DNA of 64,000 nucleotides from Ensifer adhaerens (lineage in GTDB: Bacteria; Pseudomonadota; Alphaproteobacteria; Rhizobiales; Rhizobiaceae), in contig NZ_LGAP01000013.1 in the NCBI RefSeq assembly GCF_001270265.1, positions 106,574 through 170,573 on the forward strand, given 5' to 3'. The position numbers and the translations under genes were made by a program. Of the stretch, positions 16,981-26,582 are shown in pieces (position 1 is the first letter of the stretch; each line of letters starts with the position of its first letter). Below the pieces are notes generated by a model, which ran no database searches, had not been told where the DNA came from, and saw only the letters and a program-made list of their open reading frames with translations.

Positions 16981-17769
16981 TTACCTGAGGTTCTTGCTCA
17001 CCGTAGCCGCCATTTCGTCTGCGGCCTGGATGATCTTGGAGTTCATCTCATAGGCGCGCTGGGCCGAGATCAGGTCGGTGATTTCCTTGACCGGATCGAC
17101 ATTCGACGCTTCGAGATACTTCTGCTTGATCAGAGCAAAGCCCGGATCGGCCGGCGTGCCGACGATCGGCTCGCCGGAGGCAGGCGTCTGCTTGAAGAGG
17201 TTTTCGCCCTGTGGCTCGAGGCCCGCTTCATTGACGAAGTTGGCAACCGTCAGCTGGCCGATCTCCTGCATCGCCGGATCGTTGCCGATGCGCACCATGA
17301 CCTGGCCGGAGCTGGTAAAGGCGATTTCGGTGGCGTCCTGCGGAACGGTAATGCCCGGCACGACGGTGTAGCCGTCGATGGTGACCAGCTGGCCCTGCGC
17401 ATTCTTGTTGAAGGCGCCCGCACGGGTATAGACCGTCTCTCCATCCGGCGTTTCGACCTGGAACCAGCCGCGACCGACCAGCGCGAGGTCATAGTCGTTG
17501 CCGGTGCTGACGAGGCTGCCCTGGATATGCAGGTTGCGCACCGCGGCCGTCTGGACGCCGAGACCGATGATCGCGCCTTCCGGAACGATCGCCTGGTTGG
17601 AACGGTTCGGCACGCCCTGGGCGCGCTCGGTTTGATAGAGCAGGTCGGAAAACTCTGCGCGGGCACGCTTGTAGCCGGTCGTGTTGATGTTCGCGATGTT
17701 GTTCGCGATCACTTCAAGGTTCAGCTGCTGGGCGTTCATGCCGGTTGCGGCAATGGAAAGGGCCTTCAT
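16981..17769 (-). CDS. flgG: Flagellar distal rod protein FlgG
   Basis: 262 aa, the standard length. The N-terminus [20 protein letters not shown] and [20 protein letters not shown], the internal [20 protein letters not shown] and the C-terminal [20 protein letters not shown] are diagnostic of FlgG. It builds the distal rod. A good ribosome site (GGAACGAG) precedes the ATG, 11 bp downstream of fliE. Confidence 0.97.
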   Translation of the reverse strand: MKALSIAATGMNAQQLNLEVIANNIANINTTGYKRARAEFSDLLYQTERAQGVPNRSNQAIVPEGAIIGLGVQTAAVRNLHIQGSLVSTGNDYDLALVGRGWFQVETPDGETVYTRAGAFNKNAQGQLVTIDGYTVVPGITVPQDATEIAFTSSGQVMVRIGNDPAMQEIGQLTVANFVNEAGLEPQGENLFKQTPASGEPIVGTPADPGFALIKQKYLEASNVDPVKEITDLISAQRAYEMNSKIIQAADEMAATVSKNLR

Positions 17770-17780
17770 GTCTCGTTCCT

Positions 17781-18122
17781 TCAGATCTGCATGCGCGCGA
17801 TTTCGAGGTAGGCGGTCACCACCTTGTCGCGGATCGCGATTGCGGTCTGGAGCGACTGCTCGGCATTCATCACCGCATCGACGACTTCACGGGTGTTCGC
17901 CTGGCCGCGGATGCCGTCGAGCGATGCGCCTTCGGCCTTCTTCATGGCGCCGATGGCGTCGGTCGCCATGTCGCCGAGAACCGAGGCAAAGCTCTGGGAT
18001 TGCGGGGCGGCCTGGGTAGCGGCAGCTGCACCGAAAACCGACGACGAAGAGGACGTAAGGCGAGTACCTTCGGCCTCTTTCATGACCGAAAATGCGCCGA
18101 CAGAATTAATTGCGTCGATCAT
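17781..18122 (-). CDS. fliE: Flagellar hook-basal body adaptor FliE
   Basis: 113 aa. The C-terminal half carries FliE signatures ([34 protein letters not shown]). FliE joins the MS ring to the rod and is one of the first exported rod components. The start ATG overlaps the flgC stop by 1 nt. Confidence 0.94.
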   Translation of the reverse strand: MIDAINSVGAFSVMKEAEGTRLTSSSSSVFGAAAATQAAPQSQSFASVLGDMATDAIGAMKKAEGASLDGIRGQANTREVVDAVMNAEQSLQTAIAIRDKVVTAYLEIARMQI

Positions 18123-18541
18123 TATTGTGATGCTCTCAACAGGTCGATTGTTTGGGAAACCAGGTCGCGCGACTGCTTGATCGTCTGCAGGTTGGCCTCG
18201 TAGGCGCGGTTGGCTTCGCGCATATCCGCCATTTCGACCAGGATGTTGACGTTCGGCATCTTGACCATGCCCTTCTCGTCGGCGGCCGGGTTGCCCGGAT
18301 CGAACTCGATGGTGAAGTTCGAATCGTCCGTGCCGAGCCGCTCGATCTCGACAAGCGACGCGCCGCTGGCCCTGTCGACCTCGGCTGCAAAGCTGATCGT
18401 CTTGCGCCGGTACGGATCGGCGCCGGGTACGTCGCCGGAGGAGCGCGCATTGGCGATGTTTTCGGAAACGATACGCAGGCGGGTCGATTCTGCCTGCAGA
18501 CCGGAGGCCGAGACCTTCATGGCCGAAGTCAAAGGATCCAT
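18122..18541 (-). CDS. flgC: Flagellar proximal rod protein FlgC
   Basis: 139 aa with the rod signature near the N-terminus ([25 protein letters not shown]) and the C-terminal [20 protein letters not shown]. It is a proximal rod subunit, 5 bp downstream of flgB. Confidence 0.96.
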   Translation of the reverse strand: MDPLTSAMKVSASGLQAESTRLRIVSENIANARSSGDVPGADPYRRKTISFAAEVDRASGASLVEIERLGTDDSNFTIEFDPGNPAADEKGMVKMPNVNILVEMADMREANRAYEANLQTIKQSRDLVSQTIDLLRASQ

Positions 18542-18546
18542 GGTTG

Positions 18547-18927
18547 TTACTTCCGTACCGTCATGAGCATCATTCGGTGAAACGCTTTGACGAGCCCGGC
18601 ACTGAGCTCGTAGTCGCGCTTGATCTCACCGGTCTTCATCATTTCCTGCTCGATCGCGACGCTGTTGCCGGATTGCTGGATCTGAACGCCGTCGAGCATG
18701 CCGACCTCGGCCACCTGCGAGGCTTCGAGGCTCTCGGTGAAGTGCGCCTTGTGGGTCGCGGCCATCTGGATGCCGGTGTTTTCCAACACGCTTTCGAACG
18801 GCTTGACGTCCTTGGCCTTGTAATGCGGCGTATTCGCATTGGCGATGTTGCCGGCCACCACGTTCTGGCGGACGGTCAGCCACTGGGCCTGCCGGGACGC
18901 GAGTTCGAAAAGCTGAATCGGTTGCAT
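18547..18927 (-). CDS. flgB: Flagellar proximal rod protein FlgB
   Basis: 126 aa from the ATG at 18927 ([13 protein letters not shown]...), chosen because GGAG lies six bases upstream; longer starts at 18939 and 19041 are possible but lack support. Rod signature [20 protein letters not shown] and C-terminal [20 protein letters not shown] are typical. It is a proximal rod subunit. A gap of about 170 bp separates it from the preceding gene, the largest gap in this operon, so an internal promoter is possible. Confidence 0.94.
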   Translation of the reverse strand: MQPIQLFELASRQAQWLTVRQNVVAGNIANANTPHYKAKDVKPFESVLENTGIQMAATHKAHFTESLEASQVAEVGMLDGVQIQQSGNSVAIEQEMMKTGEIKRDYELSAGLVKAFHRMMLMTVRK

Positions 18928-19101
18928 CAAAAGCTCCATGCTTGGTGATGCGAACCTAGGTCGGTAATCTTGCGTGGGACTTGTCGTTGGAAACAAGCTT
19001 GGCGCGGGCGCCGGAACACGTCCGGATGCGCACGACATCATCCGCTGCGGATTACGATGAATCCGCGGCAGAGAAAGACTTTCAATAAATGCAGTGGCTG
19101 G

Positions 19102-19659
19102 TCAGTCGGCCTGATAGACGTCGCCGCTCGAAGTGATCATCACCCAGCGTCCATCGCGCTCTTCGAGTGTCGCGAGGCGCGTGTTGTCGGGCAGGATCGA
19201 GCCGATGCGCACGATGTACATGCCGGTCGTATCCTCGATCAGAGCGCGGCCGTTGGCCACATGCATCAGCTTGAAACCGGACTTGCCCGGGAACGGCTGC
19301 TCAAGCCCTTCCTTCGGTTCCGCACCATCGGCGGCCGGACCGCCGCCAAGGCTTGGAATGGTCGCCGTCGTCAGTTGGTCGATCGCCGCGACGGTCTCGC
19401 CATCCATGTCGGACATTGCCAACGGCGAGACGGACAGAACGCTGCGCGCCGGTCGCTCCGGCAGATCGCGTGTCGAGCCCTGCCAGAGCGGCGGCATCGT
19501 GAACTTGTCCTGGTTGAAGAAGGCATACCAGGGAAAGAAGGTCGCGAGAGCCGCCAGCATGATGCCGGTCGCGGCCAGCGCCTTGTCGATCATCGGCATG
19601 CCGGAATCGCGTTTGCGCTGATGGATCGTTTCGTCCGCGTCGTAGTCGGTCAAACCCAT
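19102..19659 (-). CDS. Conserved rhizobial flagellar-operon membrane protein, unknown function
   Basis: 185 aa. A charged N-terminus (about 1-20) precedes one transmembrane helix (KALAATGIMLAALATFFPWY), then a variable linker and a C-terminal beta-rich segment (HVANGRALIEDTTGMYIVRI, DGRWVMITSSGDVYQAD). It is therefore probably inner-membrane anchored with a periplasmic domain. It starts on the last base of the fliI stop codon, so it is co-translated with fliI and precedes flgB. The position is conserved in S. meliloti as far as I recall. No enzyme motif is seen. The C-terminal segment loosely resembles short periplasmic domains that bind secretion partners, but no function can be assigned. 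Confidence 0.75.
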   Translation of the reverse strand: MGLTDYDADETIHQRKRDSGMPMIDKALAATGIMLAALATFFPWYAFFNQDKFTMPPLWQGSTRDLPERPARSVLSVSPLAMSDMDGETVAAIDQLTTATIPSLGGGPAADGAEPKEGLEQPFPGKSGFKLMHVANGRALIEDTTGMYIVRIGSILPDNTRLATLEERDGRWVMITSSGDVYQAD

Positions 19660-21074
19660 TACCTCGGCCTCATCCCTGCTGCACCCGGCTGATTGCCCAT
19701 CGCCGCGGCTTTCAGCGCGCCGGCAAGGTCGGAAAATGCATCCTGCGTCGGCGGCTCACTCGCCGTCTGCGTCAGGACGTCGTAGATCACCGGCACCTGT
19801 TTGATCGCCATGTCGAGATCGGGGTCGCCGCCCGGGCGATAGCCGCCGATCAGGCGCAGGTCGCGTGTTTCCTCGAAGCGGTGGATCAACGCCTTCAGCC
19901 GCGACACCAGCTTTTCCTGGTCCGGCGTCCAGGCCTTGCGCGCCAGACGCGAGATCGACGCCAGCGGATTGATCGGCGGATAGCGCCCCTCTTCCGCCAG
20001 GCTGCGTTCGAGCACGATGTGTCCATCGAGAATGCCGCGCGTCGAGTCGGCGATGGGATCGTTGTGGTTGTCGCCGTCCACCAGGATCGAGATGATCGCG
20101 GTGATGGTGCCCGCCCCCTCGGCGCCCGGGCCTGCACGCTCGAGCAGGCGCGGCAATTCGGTAAAGACCGAGGCCGGATAGCCACGGGCGATCGGCGGTT
20201 CGCCGGACGCGGTCGCCACTTCGCGGATGGCATGGGCAAAACGGGTGACGCTGTCGACGATCAACAGCACGTTGTCGCCGTTGTCGCGATAATGCTCGGC
20301 GATGGTGACGGCGGTCAGCGGCGCCATCTTGCGCAGCATCGGACTTTCGTCGCTGGTCGCGACAACAGCCACCGATTTGGAAAGATTGTCGCCGAGCGTG
20401 TCCTCGATGAACTCGCGCACTTCGCGGCCGCGTTCGCCGACCAGCGCGATGACCACCTTGTCGAAGGCATCGGCGCGCGCAAGCATCGACAGAAGCGTTG
20501 ATTTACCGACGCCGGAACCGGCAAAAATGCCGAGGCGCTGCCCGAGGCAGAGCGGCGAAAAGATGTCGATCGCCCGCACACCGGTGCGGAATCCCTGTTC
20601 CACGCGCTTGCGGGTCATCGACGGCGGCGCCGTATTGGAGATCGAGCGGCGGACATCGCCCTGCAGCAGCGGGCCGAGGCCGTCGATCGGTTCGGCAAGC
20701 GCGTTGATGGCCCGGCCGCACCATTGGTCGGTCGGCGCAATGCGGAAGGCGCCCTTGCGGATGACAGTGTCGTGGATGCCGATGGGGTCGCCCGGCTCGA
20801 TCGGGCAGACGACCACACGCTCGGGCTCCACCCGGACCACTTCGCCGAGATGCGTTCCAGTCGAACTCTTGTGTGCGACGAAATCGCCAAGCCGAACATG
20901 TCGCGACAGGCCGGTCACGGTATAGTGGCCCGGAGAAATTGTCTGGACGTGGCCGCCCGGCGCAATCGAGTGTTCAGGTTTGGCGTAGCGTTCGACCAGG
21001 CCGGCAAGGGCAGCCAGCGATGTCGATGCGGCGCTCGTCTTCAGGCCTTCGCGTTCCATTCCGTTTCCCGTCAC
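19659..21074 (-). CDS. fliI: Flagellar export ATPase FliI
   Basis: 471 aa. F1-type ATPase with Walker A in GIFAGSGVGKSTLLSML, Walker B region NVLLIVDSVTRFAHAIREVA and the type III ATPase motif ARGYPASVFTELPRLLERAG. FliI energises unfolding and delivery of flagellar export substrates with FliH and FliJ. FliJ is not seen here; the FliH candidate is at 5729-6382. It lies 3 bp downstream of flgF. Confidence 0.97.
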   Translation of the reverse strand: MTGNGMEREGLKTSAASTSLAALAGLVERYAKPEHSIAPGGHVQTISPGHYTVTGLSRHVRLGDFVAHKSSTGTHLGEVVRVEPERVVVCPIEPGDPIGIHDTVIRKGAFRIAPTDQWCGRAINALAEPIDGLGPLLQGDVRRSISNTAPPSMTRKRVEQGFRTGVRAIDIFSPLCLGQRLGIFAGSGVGKSTLLSMLARADAFDKVVIALVGERGREVREFIEDTLGDNLSKSVAVVATSDESPMLRKMAPLTAVTIAEHYRDNGDNVLLIVDSVTRFAHAIREVATASGEPPIARGYPASVFTELPRLLERAGPGAEGAGTITAIISILVDGDNHNDPIADSTRGILDGHIVLERSLAEEGRYPPINPLASISRLARKAWTPDQEKLVSRLKALIHRFEETRDLRLIGGYRPGGDPDLDMAIKQVPVIYDVLTQTASEPPTQDAFSDLAGALKAAAMGNQPGAAGMRPR

Positions 21075-21077
21075 GCC

Positions 21078-21803
21078 TTAGCGGCTGCCACCGAGCGTCT
21101 TGATCGCTTCATCGAGCGACCCTTCGCTGTCACGCATCAGCGCGGTGATGTTGTCGAAGGCGCGGGTGACCATGATCAACTGCGACATTTCCGCGACGGC
21201 GTTGACGTTGGATTCCTCGAGGAACCCTTGCATGACGCCGACGTCGAAGCGATCGACGACCGGTTCCGGCTGTACCGCCGGGAGCACGGCGCTGTTGTCG
21301 AGGCGCATGAAGCCCTTGCTGAAGTCCGCCTGGTAGAGGCCGAGCGAGGCGACGGCGACACCGTTCTGGTGCAGGGCACCATCTGCGCCGACGGTCACGT
21401 CGCCGGCCGAGCCATTGAGCTGGATCGGCGCCCCGCCGGTGTCGAGAACCGGATAGCCGCGAATAGTGACCAGTTCGCCGGTTTCGGTCAGGGTGAAGCG
21501 ACCGTCACGCGTCAGGGCCGGACCCGAGGGCGTGTCGATCTGGAACCACGCGTCGCCCTTGACGGCGAAATCCAGCGCGCCGCCGGTGCGCGTCAGCGAA
21601 CCGTTGCTGGTATTGAGGAACTCTTCGCCCTTGCTGACGTAGGAAACCTTGGTCGGCTTGGTATCGCCGAGCATCTGGTTGAACTTCACTTCCGTGCCGC
21701 GGAAACCGACGGTGCCCGAGTTTGCGATATTGTCGGCAAGTGTATTGAGGCGCTTTTCAAGCGCCATCTGCGACGAAATCGCGACGTAAAGACCGGTCTG
21801 CAC
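21078..21803 (-). CDS. flgF: Flagellar proximal rod protein FlgF
   Basis: 241 aa. Starts MQTGLYVAISSQMALEKRLN, with the rod signature NTLADNIANSGTVGFRGTEV and C-terminal EESNVNAVAEMSQLIMVTRA. It differs from FlgG by its shorter length and N-terminal QTGLYVAIS form. It is a rod component, 2 bp after the DUF1217 gene. Confidence 0.93.
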   Translation of the reverse strand: MQTGLYVAISSQMALEKRLNTLADNIANSGTVGFRGTEVKFNQMLGDTKPTKVSYVSKGEEFLNTSNGSLTRTGGALDFAVKGDAWFQIDTPSGPALTRDGRFTLTETGELVTIRGYPVLDTGGAPIQLNGSAGDVTVGADGALHQNGVAVASLGLYQADFSKGFMRLDNSAVLPAVQPEPVVDRFDVGVMQGFLEESNVNAVAEMSQLIMVTRAFDNITALMRDSEGSLDEAIKTLGGSR

Positions 21804-21805
21804 GT

Positions 21806-22585
21806 TCAGCGTCCCCCGAGTTTCAGACTGTTGATGGACAGGAGCAGATCGGAAGAGATGCCGTAGCCGCTCGACGAGCCGAAAACCGCAAGCGGGTCAT
21901 AACCGTCCGTTGAATTGTTGATTTCCCAGAGGGCGGTAAAGCGATCGAGAAAGTCCGTCAGCTTGGCCGGATCCTGGAAGTCCTTGAGGTCGATTGCCGC
22001 CTCATAGGTAGCCGCCTGACGGTCGACCTCGGTGCCGGCGAATTCGTCGGGCAGCTGCAGCGCGGTGCGTACCACCTGCGCCAGCGCCTCGTCGGCAATG
22101 ATAGCGTAGCCGCTGGTGATCGATGGCGCCATGCGGGCGAAATAGAGCGCGAGCCGCACGCCGGCATTCTCCTCGCCGGCGCTCTGCTCGAGCGTCTGGC
22201 GGGCGTATTTGTCGACAACGCCCTTCTGGGCGCGATCGAAGGAGGTGGCAGCCTCACCCTGGCGGGCGAAATTCAGCGATTCGGCCAGCTGCTTGTAGCG
22301 GCTGTCGGTCAGCTTATTGGCGAAGGCGTCCTCGTTGTCGACGCCCTCGGTCAGCACCTTGCGCATGAAGGCCTTGGCGTAGCCCATGTCTTCAAGGCCG
22401 TGTGCCTTGATCGCGTAGTCGTAGAGGCGCGTGTCGGCGAAGAACTGGTCGATGGTTTTGATATCGCCGATCTTGGAGAGATAATATTCGGTCTCGCGGG
22501 CGACGTCCGGCTCCTTGGCGACGCGCTCCAGCGACTTGCCCAAGTCGGCTGTGATCAGCTTGTAGCTCGTATAGGTCGTAGTCAC
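21806..22585 (-). CDS. DUF1217-family flagellar-operon protein
   Basis: 259 aa, first gene of the minus-strand flg/fli operon. The sequence shows the DUF1217 pattern: TEYYLSKIGDIKTIDQFFAD, TRLYDYAIKAHGLEDMGYAK, AFMRKVLTEGVDNEDAFANK. It is mostly helical, with no signal peptide or membrane helix, so cytoplasmic or exported by the flagellar apparatus. The family occurs in Rhizobiales flagellar loci and its biochemical role is not established to my knowledge. Being upstream of and coupled to flgF (2 bp) suggests a structural, chaperone or export function. It is divergent from motA. Confidence 0.8.
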   Translation of the reverse strand: MTTTYTSYKLITADLGKSLERVAKEPDVARETEYYLSKIGDIKTIDQFFADTRLYDYAIKAHGLEDMGYAKAFMRKVLTEGVDNEDAFANKLTDSRYKQLAESLNFARQGEAATSFDRAQKGVVDKYARQTLEQSAGEENAGVRLALYFARMAPSITSGYAIIADEALAQVVRTALQLPDEFAGTEVDRQAATYEAAIDLKDFQDPAKLTDFLDRFTALWEINNSTDGYDPLAVFGSSSGYGISSDLLLSINSLKLGGR

Positions 22586-22768
22586 GATCGGTCGCCCTTA
22601 GCGGAGTGAGACGGGCGCGACTGGAGAGCCGGCCATACCAAATCCTGACCGAATTGGCTTGCGCGAACCTGTTCCACGCAATGATTTCCGCGGCCTCGGC
22701 GGCCAGCCTCACGCAAGGAAGAAACCTTATCCCGTTAGACGAAAATGGGATCGTGACGGGTATCGAAA
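22586..22768. promoter_or_regulatory. Divergent promoter region: flg/fli operon and motA operon
   Basis: 183 bp between divergently transcribed operons; it must contain promoters for both. In S. meliloti these class II operons depend on VisNR. No clear palindrome or -35/-10 pair could be assigned. Confidence 0.5.
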
Positions 22769-23647
22769 ATGAACATCATCATCGGGCTTCTTGTGACTTT
22801 CGGCTGTATTCTCGGCGGCTACGTGGCCATGGGCGGCCACATGGAAGTCCTCAACCAGCCTTTCGAACTGCTGATTATCGGCGGCGCCGGTATCGGCGGC
22901 TTCATCATGGCCAACTCCATGAAGGTGGTGAAGGATACCGGCAAGGCCCTTGGCGAAGCGTTTCGCCATAAGGTTCCCAAGGAGCGGGAATATCTCGATA
23001 CACTCGGCGTTCTCTACTCGCTGATGCGGGATCTCCGAACAAAGTCGCGCAACGAGATCGAAAGCCACATCGACAACCCCGAGGAATCCTCGATCTTCCA
23101 GTCGGCGCCGACCGTCCTGAAGAACAAGGAACTGACGGCCTTCATCTGCGACTACGTCCGCCTGATCATCATCGGCAATGCCCGCTCGCACGAGATCGAG
23201 GCGCTGATGGATGAGGAAATCCAGACCATCACCCACGACAAGATGAAGTCCTACCACGCGCTGACGATCATGGGCGATGCCTTCCCGGCGATCGGCATCG
23301 TCGCGGCGGTTCTCGGCGTCATCAAGGCGATGGGCGCGATCAGCGAAGCGCCGGAGGTTCTCGGTGCCAAGATCGCCGCCGCACTCGTCGGAACGCTGCT
23401 CGGCGTGTTCCTCTCCTACTCGATCGTCGCTCCGCTGGTCGCCAACATCAAATCCGTCCGCGAGAAGCAGAACCGGCTCTACATCATCGTCAAGCAGACG
23501 CTGCTTGCCTACATGAACGGTTCGGTTCCGCAGGTCGCACTCGAATACGGCCGCAAGACGATCTCGGCTTATGAGCGTCCTTCGATCGACGCCGTCGAGC
23601 AGGAGATGATGAACCCCGGCGGCGGCAGCGAAAGCAAGGCGGCTTGA
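22769..23647 (+). CDS. motA: Flagellar stator protein MotA
   Basis: 292 aa with four transmembrane helices: two near the N-terminus ([40 protein letters not shown]) and two after the cytoplasmic loop (about 170-225; [40 protein letters not shown]). The charged cytoplasmic loop that contacts FliG is present. It is the proton-driven stator partner of MotB. It heads the plus-strand operon and ends 4 bp before fliM. Confidence 0.97.
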   Translation: MNIIIGLLVTFGCILGGYVAMGGHMEVLNQPFELLIIGGAGIGGFIMANSMKVVKDTGKALGEAFRHKVPKEREYLDTLGVLYSLMRDLRTKSRNEIESHIDNPEESSIFQSAPTVLKNKELTAFICDYVRLIIIGNARSHEIEALMDEEIQTITHDKMKSYHALTIMGDAFPAIGIVAAVLGVIKAMGAISEAPEVLGAKIAAALVGTLLGVFLSYSIVAPLVANIKSVREKQNRLYIIVKQTLLAYMNGSVPQVALEYGRKTISAYERPSIDAVEQEMMNPGGGSESKAA

Positions 23648-23651
23648 TCCG

Positions 23652-24599
23652 ATGACGTCAGGAACAACAACAAACGTTCATCCGTTCGACAGGAAACTGC
23701 TGGCGCGCATGACCGGCGCGCTCGGCGACGACCGCGCGATCGGTCGAGTGGCACTCGATCTCGGCCAGGTGTTCGGCGAATTCCTCCCCGACATCTGCAA
23801 AGCGGAAACCGGCCTCGATATCGCCATCGGCTACGCTGGCTTCCGCACCGGACTTCGCAACAATCTGATCACCGAGCTCGGCCACGGCGTGCTGATCAGC
23901 GACGTCTCCTTGCGCAACTGGTGCCCGGACTTTCAAATCAGCTGTGACAGCCCGATCATTATCACCATGGTCGAGGCGCTGCTTGGTGCTGAGCCGACCG
24001 ATATCGAAGAGCCGCAGCCGCGGACGCTTTCCCCGATCGAAATCGATGTCGCCCAACCGATCTTCGAAAAGATTGCCGACGTGCTCCGCACGGCCGTCAA
24101 TGCATCGGGCGGCTTTGAACCGATCGTTGCCCGTGCCCACAACAGCGCGGCCCGCGGCAAACCCGACCCCGTGGTCGAGGACGTTCATGCGGCAGCGATC
24201 GACATGACGATCGGTTTCGGCCCGGTGCTGTCGACCTTCTCGATCATCGTGCCGCAAAGCGTGCTGTTGAAGACGCAGATCGTGTTTCCAAGGGGCGCCG
24301 GACAGAACCGCAAGCAGAAGTCCGAATGGACCGAACAGATGGAGGAGCAGGTTCGCCGCTCCGCCGTCACCATCGAGGCGCGGATCCGGCTCGAGAGCCT
24401 GACGCTCGAGACGATCAGTCGCCTCCAGGCCGGCGACGTCATTCCCTTCCACGATGCCCAGGACGTTCGCGTCGACGTGAATGCCAACGGCCGCGATCTC
24501 TATGTCTGCGAGTTCGGTCGATCGGGTGCGAAATATACCGTGCGGGTCAAGGACACCCACGGTTCCGAACAGGACATCCTTCGCCACATCATGAGTTAA
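23652..24599 (+). CDS. fliM: Flagellar motor switch protein FliM
   Basis: 315 aa. A CheC-like central domain (about 40-220) is followed by a C-terminal SpoA domain (about 240-312; IEARIRLESLTLETISRLQA, GDVIPF). FliM is the CheY-P receptor of the C ring, although the short N-terminal CheY-binding motif of enterics is not obvious here. It is divergent, as usual in Rhizobiales. It lies between motA and fliN. Confidence 0.88.
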   Translation: MTSGTTTNVHPFDRKLLARMTGALGDDRAIGRVALDLGQVFGEFLPDICKAETGLDIAIGYAGFRTGLRNNLITELGHGVLISDVSLRNWCPDFQISCDSPIIITMVEALLGAEPTDIEEPQPRTLSPIEIDVAQPIFEKIADVLRTAVNASGGFEPIVARAHNSAARGKPDPVVEDVHAAAIDMTIGFGPVLSTFSIIVPQSVLLKTQIVFPRGAGQNRKQKSEWTEQMEEQVRRSAVTIEARIRLESLTLETISRLQAGDVIPFHDAQDVRVDVNANGRDLYVCEFGRSGAKYTVRVKDTHGSEQDILRHIMS

Positions 24600-24659
24600 T
24601 TCGGCTCGCCGTCGCCAGGCAGTAGGCCTGAGGCAAGCTTCAACTGGAATAGTTCGCAC

Positions 24660-25286
24660 ATGGCACCCAAGAAAGCACCAATCAACGAACAGGCCGCAGT
24701 CGCTGTCGGAGACATGGAACTCGACCAGGCGATCGACGATCTGCGCGGTGTTCTCAAGAAGGACACGGACGCGCCGGCTGGCTTCGGCGCTGATTTCGGC
24801 AGCGAAGACACGCTCGGCGGCACCGCCGAATTCGGCGGCGACTTCGCCTCTCCTGCCGATGGCCTTGGCGCCTTTGGTGGCGACTTCGGTTCGGACAGCT
24901 TCGGCAGCGACCTGTCGGCCAGCCCGGCCGCCACGGATTTCGGCGGCAGCAGCTTCGGCGCCGGCGATTTCGGCGCATCGGCCTTCGATGCCGGTGAAAC
25001 CGCCACCGATACGCCGCCCGGCAGCGGCATGACCGCCAATCTCGACCTGATCATGGACATTCCGATTGATGTCCAGATCGTTCTCGGCACCAGCCGCATG
25101 CAGGTCTCGGGTCTCATGAACCTGACCGAAGGCGCCACGATTTCGCTGGACCGGCGGATCGGCGAACCGGTCGAAATCATGGTCAACGGCCGCATCATCG
25201 GCCGCGGCGAAATTACCGTTCTCGAAGGCGACGACACCCGGTTCGGCGTCAAGCTCATCGAGATCAAGGGCAGCAAGAAGTCATAG
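24660..25286 (+). CDS. fliN: Flagellar motor switch protein FliN with an FG-rich N-terminal extension
   Basis: 208 aa, longer than classical FliN (about 137 aa). Residues 120-208 form the SpoA domain ([40 protein letters not shown]). Residues 35-120 are low-complexity with repeated Phe-Gly and Asp-Phe-Gly units ([43 protein letters not shown]), an intrinsically disordered linker. FliN tetramers form the lower C ring and bind FliH for export docking. A 60-bp gap separates it from fliM and 29 bp from fliG. Confidence 0.93.
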   Translation: MAPKKAPINEQAAVAVGDMELDQAIDDLRGVLKKDTDAPAGFGADFGSEDTLGGTAEFGGDFASPADGLGAFGGDFGSDSFGSDLSASPAATDFGGSSFGAGDFGASAFDAGETATDTPPGSGMTANLDLIMDIPIDVQIVLGTSRMQVSGLMNLTEGATISLDRRIGEPVEIMVNGRIIGRGEITVLEGDDTRFGVKLIEIKGSKKS

Positions 25287-25315
25287 AGCCCGATGATTGG
25301 GCGAGGGATGAATCC

Positions 25316-26347
25316 ATGATGGATTTCGAGAGTTTTGAGGCACAGGCACTTTCCAGGCCTCTCAACCAGACGGATAAGGCAGCGGCCGTTCTCCTGGCGA
25401 TGGGCAAGTCCGTCGCCGGAAAGCTGCTGAAGTTCTTCACCCAGAGCGAACTGCAGGCGATCATCGCCTCCGCGCAGTCGCTGCGGGCCATCCCTCCCCA
25501 CGAACTGGAAGCGCTGGTCAACGAGTTCGAGGACCTCTTCACCGAGGGCGCCGGCCTCATGGACAATGCCAAGGCCATCGAGAGCATTCTGGAGGAAGGC
25601 CTGACGCCTGATGAGGTCGACGGCCTGCTCGGCCGCCGCGCCACCTTCCAGTCCTACGAAGCCAATATTTGGGACCGGCTGCAGGAATGCGACCCGATTG
25701 CGGTCGCGCTGCAGCTGGCCAAGGAACATCCGCAGACCATTGCCTATGTCCTGTCGATGATGCCTTCGAGCTTCGGCGCGAAGGTGCTGCTGCAGCTGTC
25801 CGAAGCGCAGCGGCCCGATATCCTGAAGCGTGCCGTCAACATGAAGGACGTGAGCGCGAAGGCAGCGGCGATCATCGAGAACCGCGTCATGGAAATGATC
25901 GGCGAGATGGAAGCCGAGCGCAATTCCGCCGGCCCGACCAAGATCGCCGAGGTGATGAACGAGCTCGACAAGCCGCAGGTCGACACGCTGCTCGCTTCGC
26001 TCGAATCTCTCAGCACCGAGTCAGCCAAGAAGGTTCGCCCGAAGATCTTCCTCTTCGACGACGTTCTCTACATGCCGCAGCGCAGCCGCGTTCAGCTCTT
26101 CAACGATGTCTCGACCGACATCATCACCATGGCGCTGCGCGGTTCGACCTCGGACCTGCGCGAATCGGTGCTCGCCTCCATCGGCGCACGCCAGCGCCGC
26201 ATGATCGAATCCGATCTTGCCATGGGCGATGCCGGCATCAACCCGCGCGATATCGCCATCGCCCGCCGCTCGATCACCCAGGAGGCGATCCGCCTTGCTG
26301 CAAGCGGCCAGCTGGAGCTGAAGGAAAAGGAAGCGCAGGCTGCCTGA
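25316..26347 (+). CDS. fliG: Flagellar motor switch protein FliG
   Basis: 343 aa with the three-domain FliG fold: an N-terminal FliF-binding part (about 1-110; NQTDKAAAVLLAMGKSVAGK), a middle EHPQT-type motif (LAKEHPQTIAYVLSMMPSSF) and the C-terminal charged torque helix (about 285-335; ASIGARQRRMIESDLAMG). It couples stator force to rotor rotation. A rho-independent terminator follows 60 bp downstream. Confidence 0.96.
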   Translation: MMDFESFEAQALSRPLNQTDKAAAVLLAMGKSVAGKLLKFFTQSELQAIIASAQSLRAIPPHELEALVNEFEDLFTEGAGLMDNAKAIESILEEGLTPDEVDGLLGRRATFQSYEANIWDRLQECDPIAVALQLAKEHPQTIAYVLSMMPSSFGAKVLLQLSEAQRPDILKRAVNMKDVSAKAAAIIENRVMEMIGEMEAERNSAGPTKIAEVMNELDKPQVDTLLASLESLSTESAKKVRPKIFLFDDVLYMPQRSRVQLFNDVSTDIITMALRGSTSDLRESVLASIGARQRRMIESDLAMGDAGINPRDIAIARRSITQEAIRLAASGQLELKEKEAQAA

Positions 26348-26409
26348 TCCATCCCGACCGCTGCGGTCACCTTTCCAGAACGGCCGGAACCCCGGCTCGT
26401 AGAACCATA

Positions 26410-26434
26410 ACGCGGGCCCTGAGCCCGCGTTTTT
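26410..26434 (+). terminator. Terminator-like hairpin between fliG and flhB
   Basis: A perfect 8-bp stem (ACGCGGGC and GCCCGCGT, 26410-26417 with 26423-26430) with a 5-nt loop and a following run of T (TTTTTGCG). It stands within the motA-fliM-fliN-fliG-flhB array, so it would end or attenuate transcription after fliG and leave flhB partly dependent on another promoter. Confidence 0.8.
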
Positions 26435-26582
26435 GCGTTGGCGGGATCAACGGCCCGCATTTCCTGTTGACCCTGCATGATTGCCCCGACGAAACCCTTG
26501 TCTGCCCTGGTTTCCGGGTTCACTACAAACAGCGCAAGATCAGCGCTGGCTTGCGGAAACCGGTCGGGAGACTTCCTGTCGC

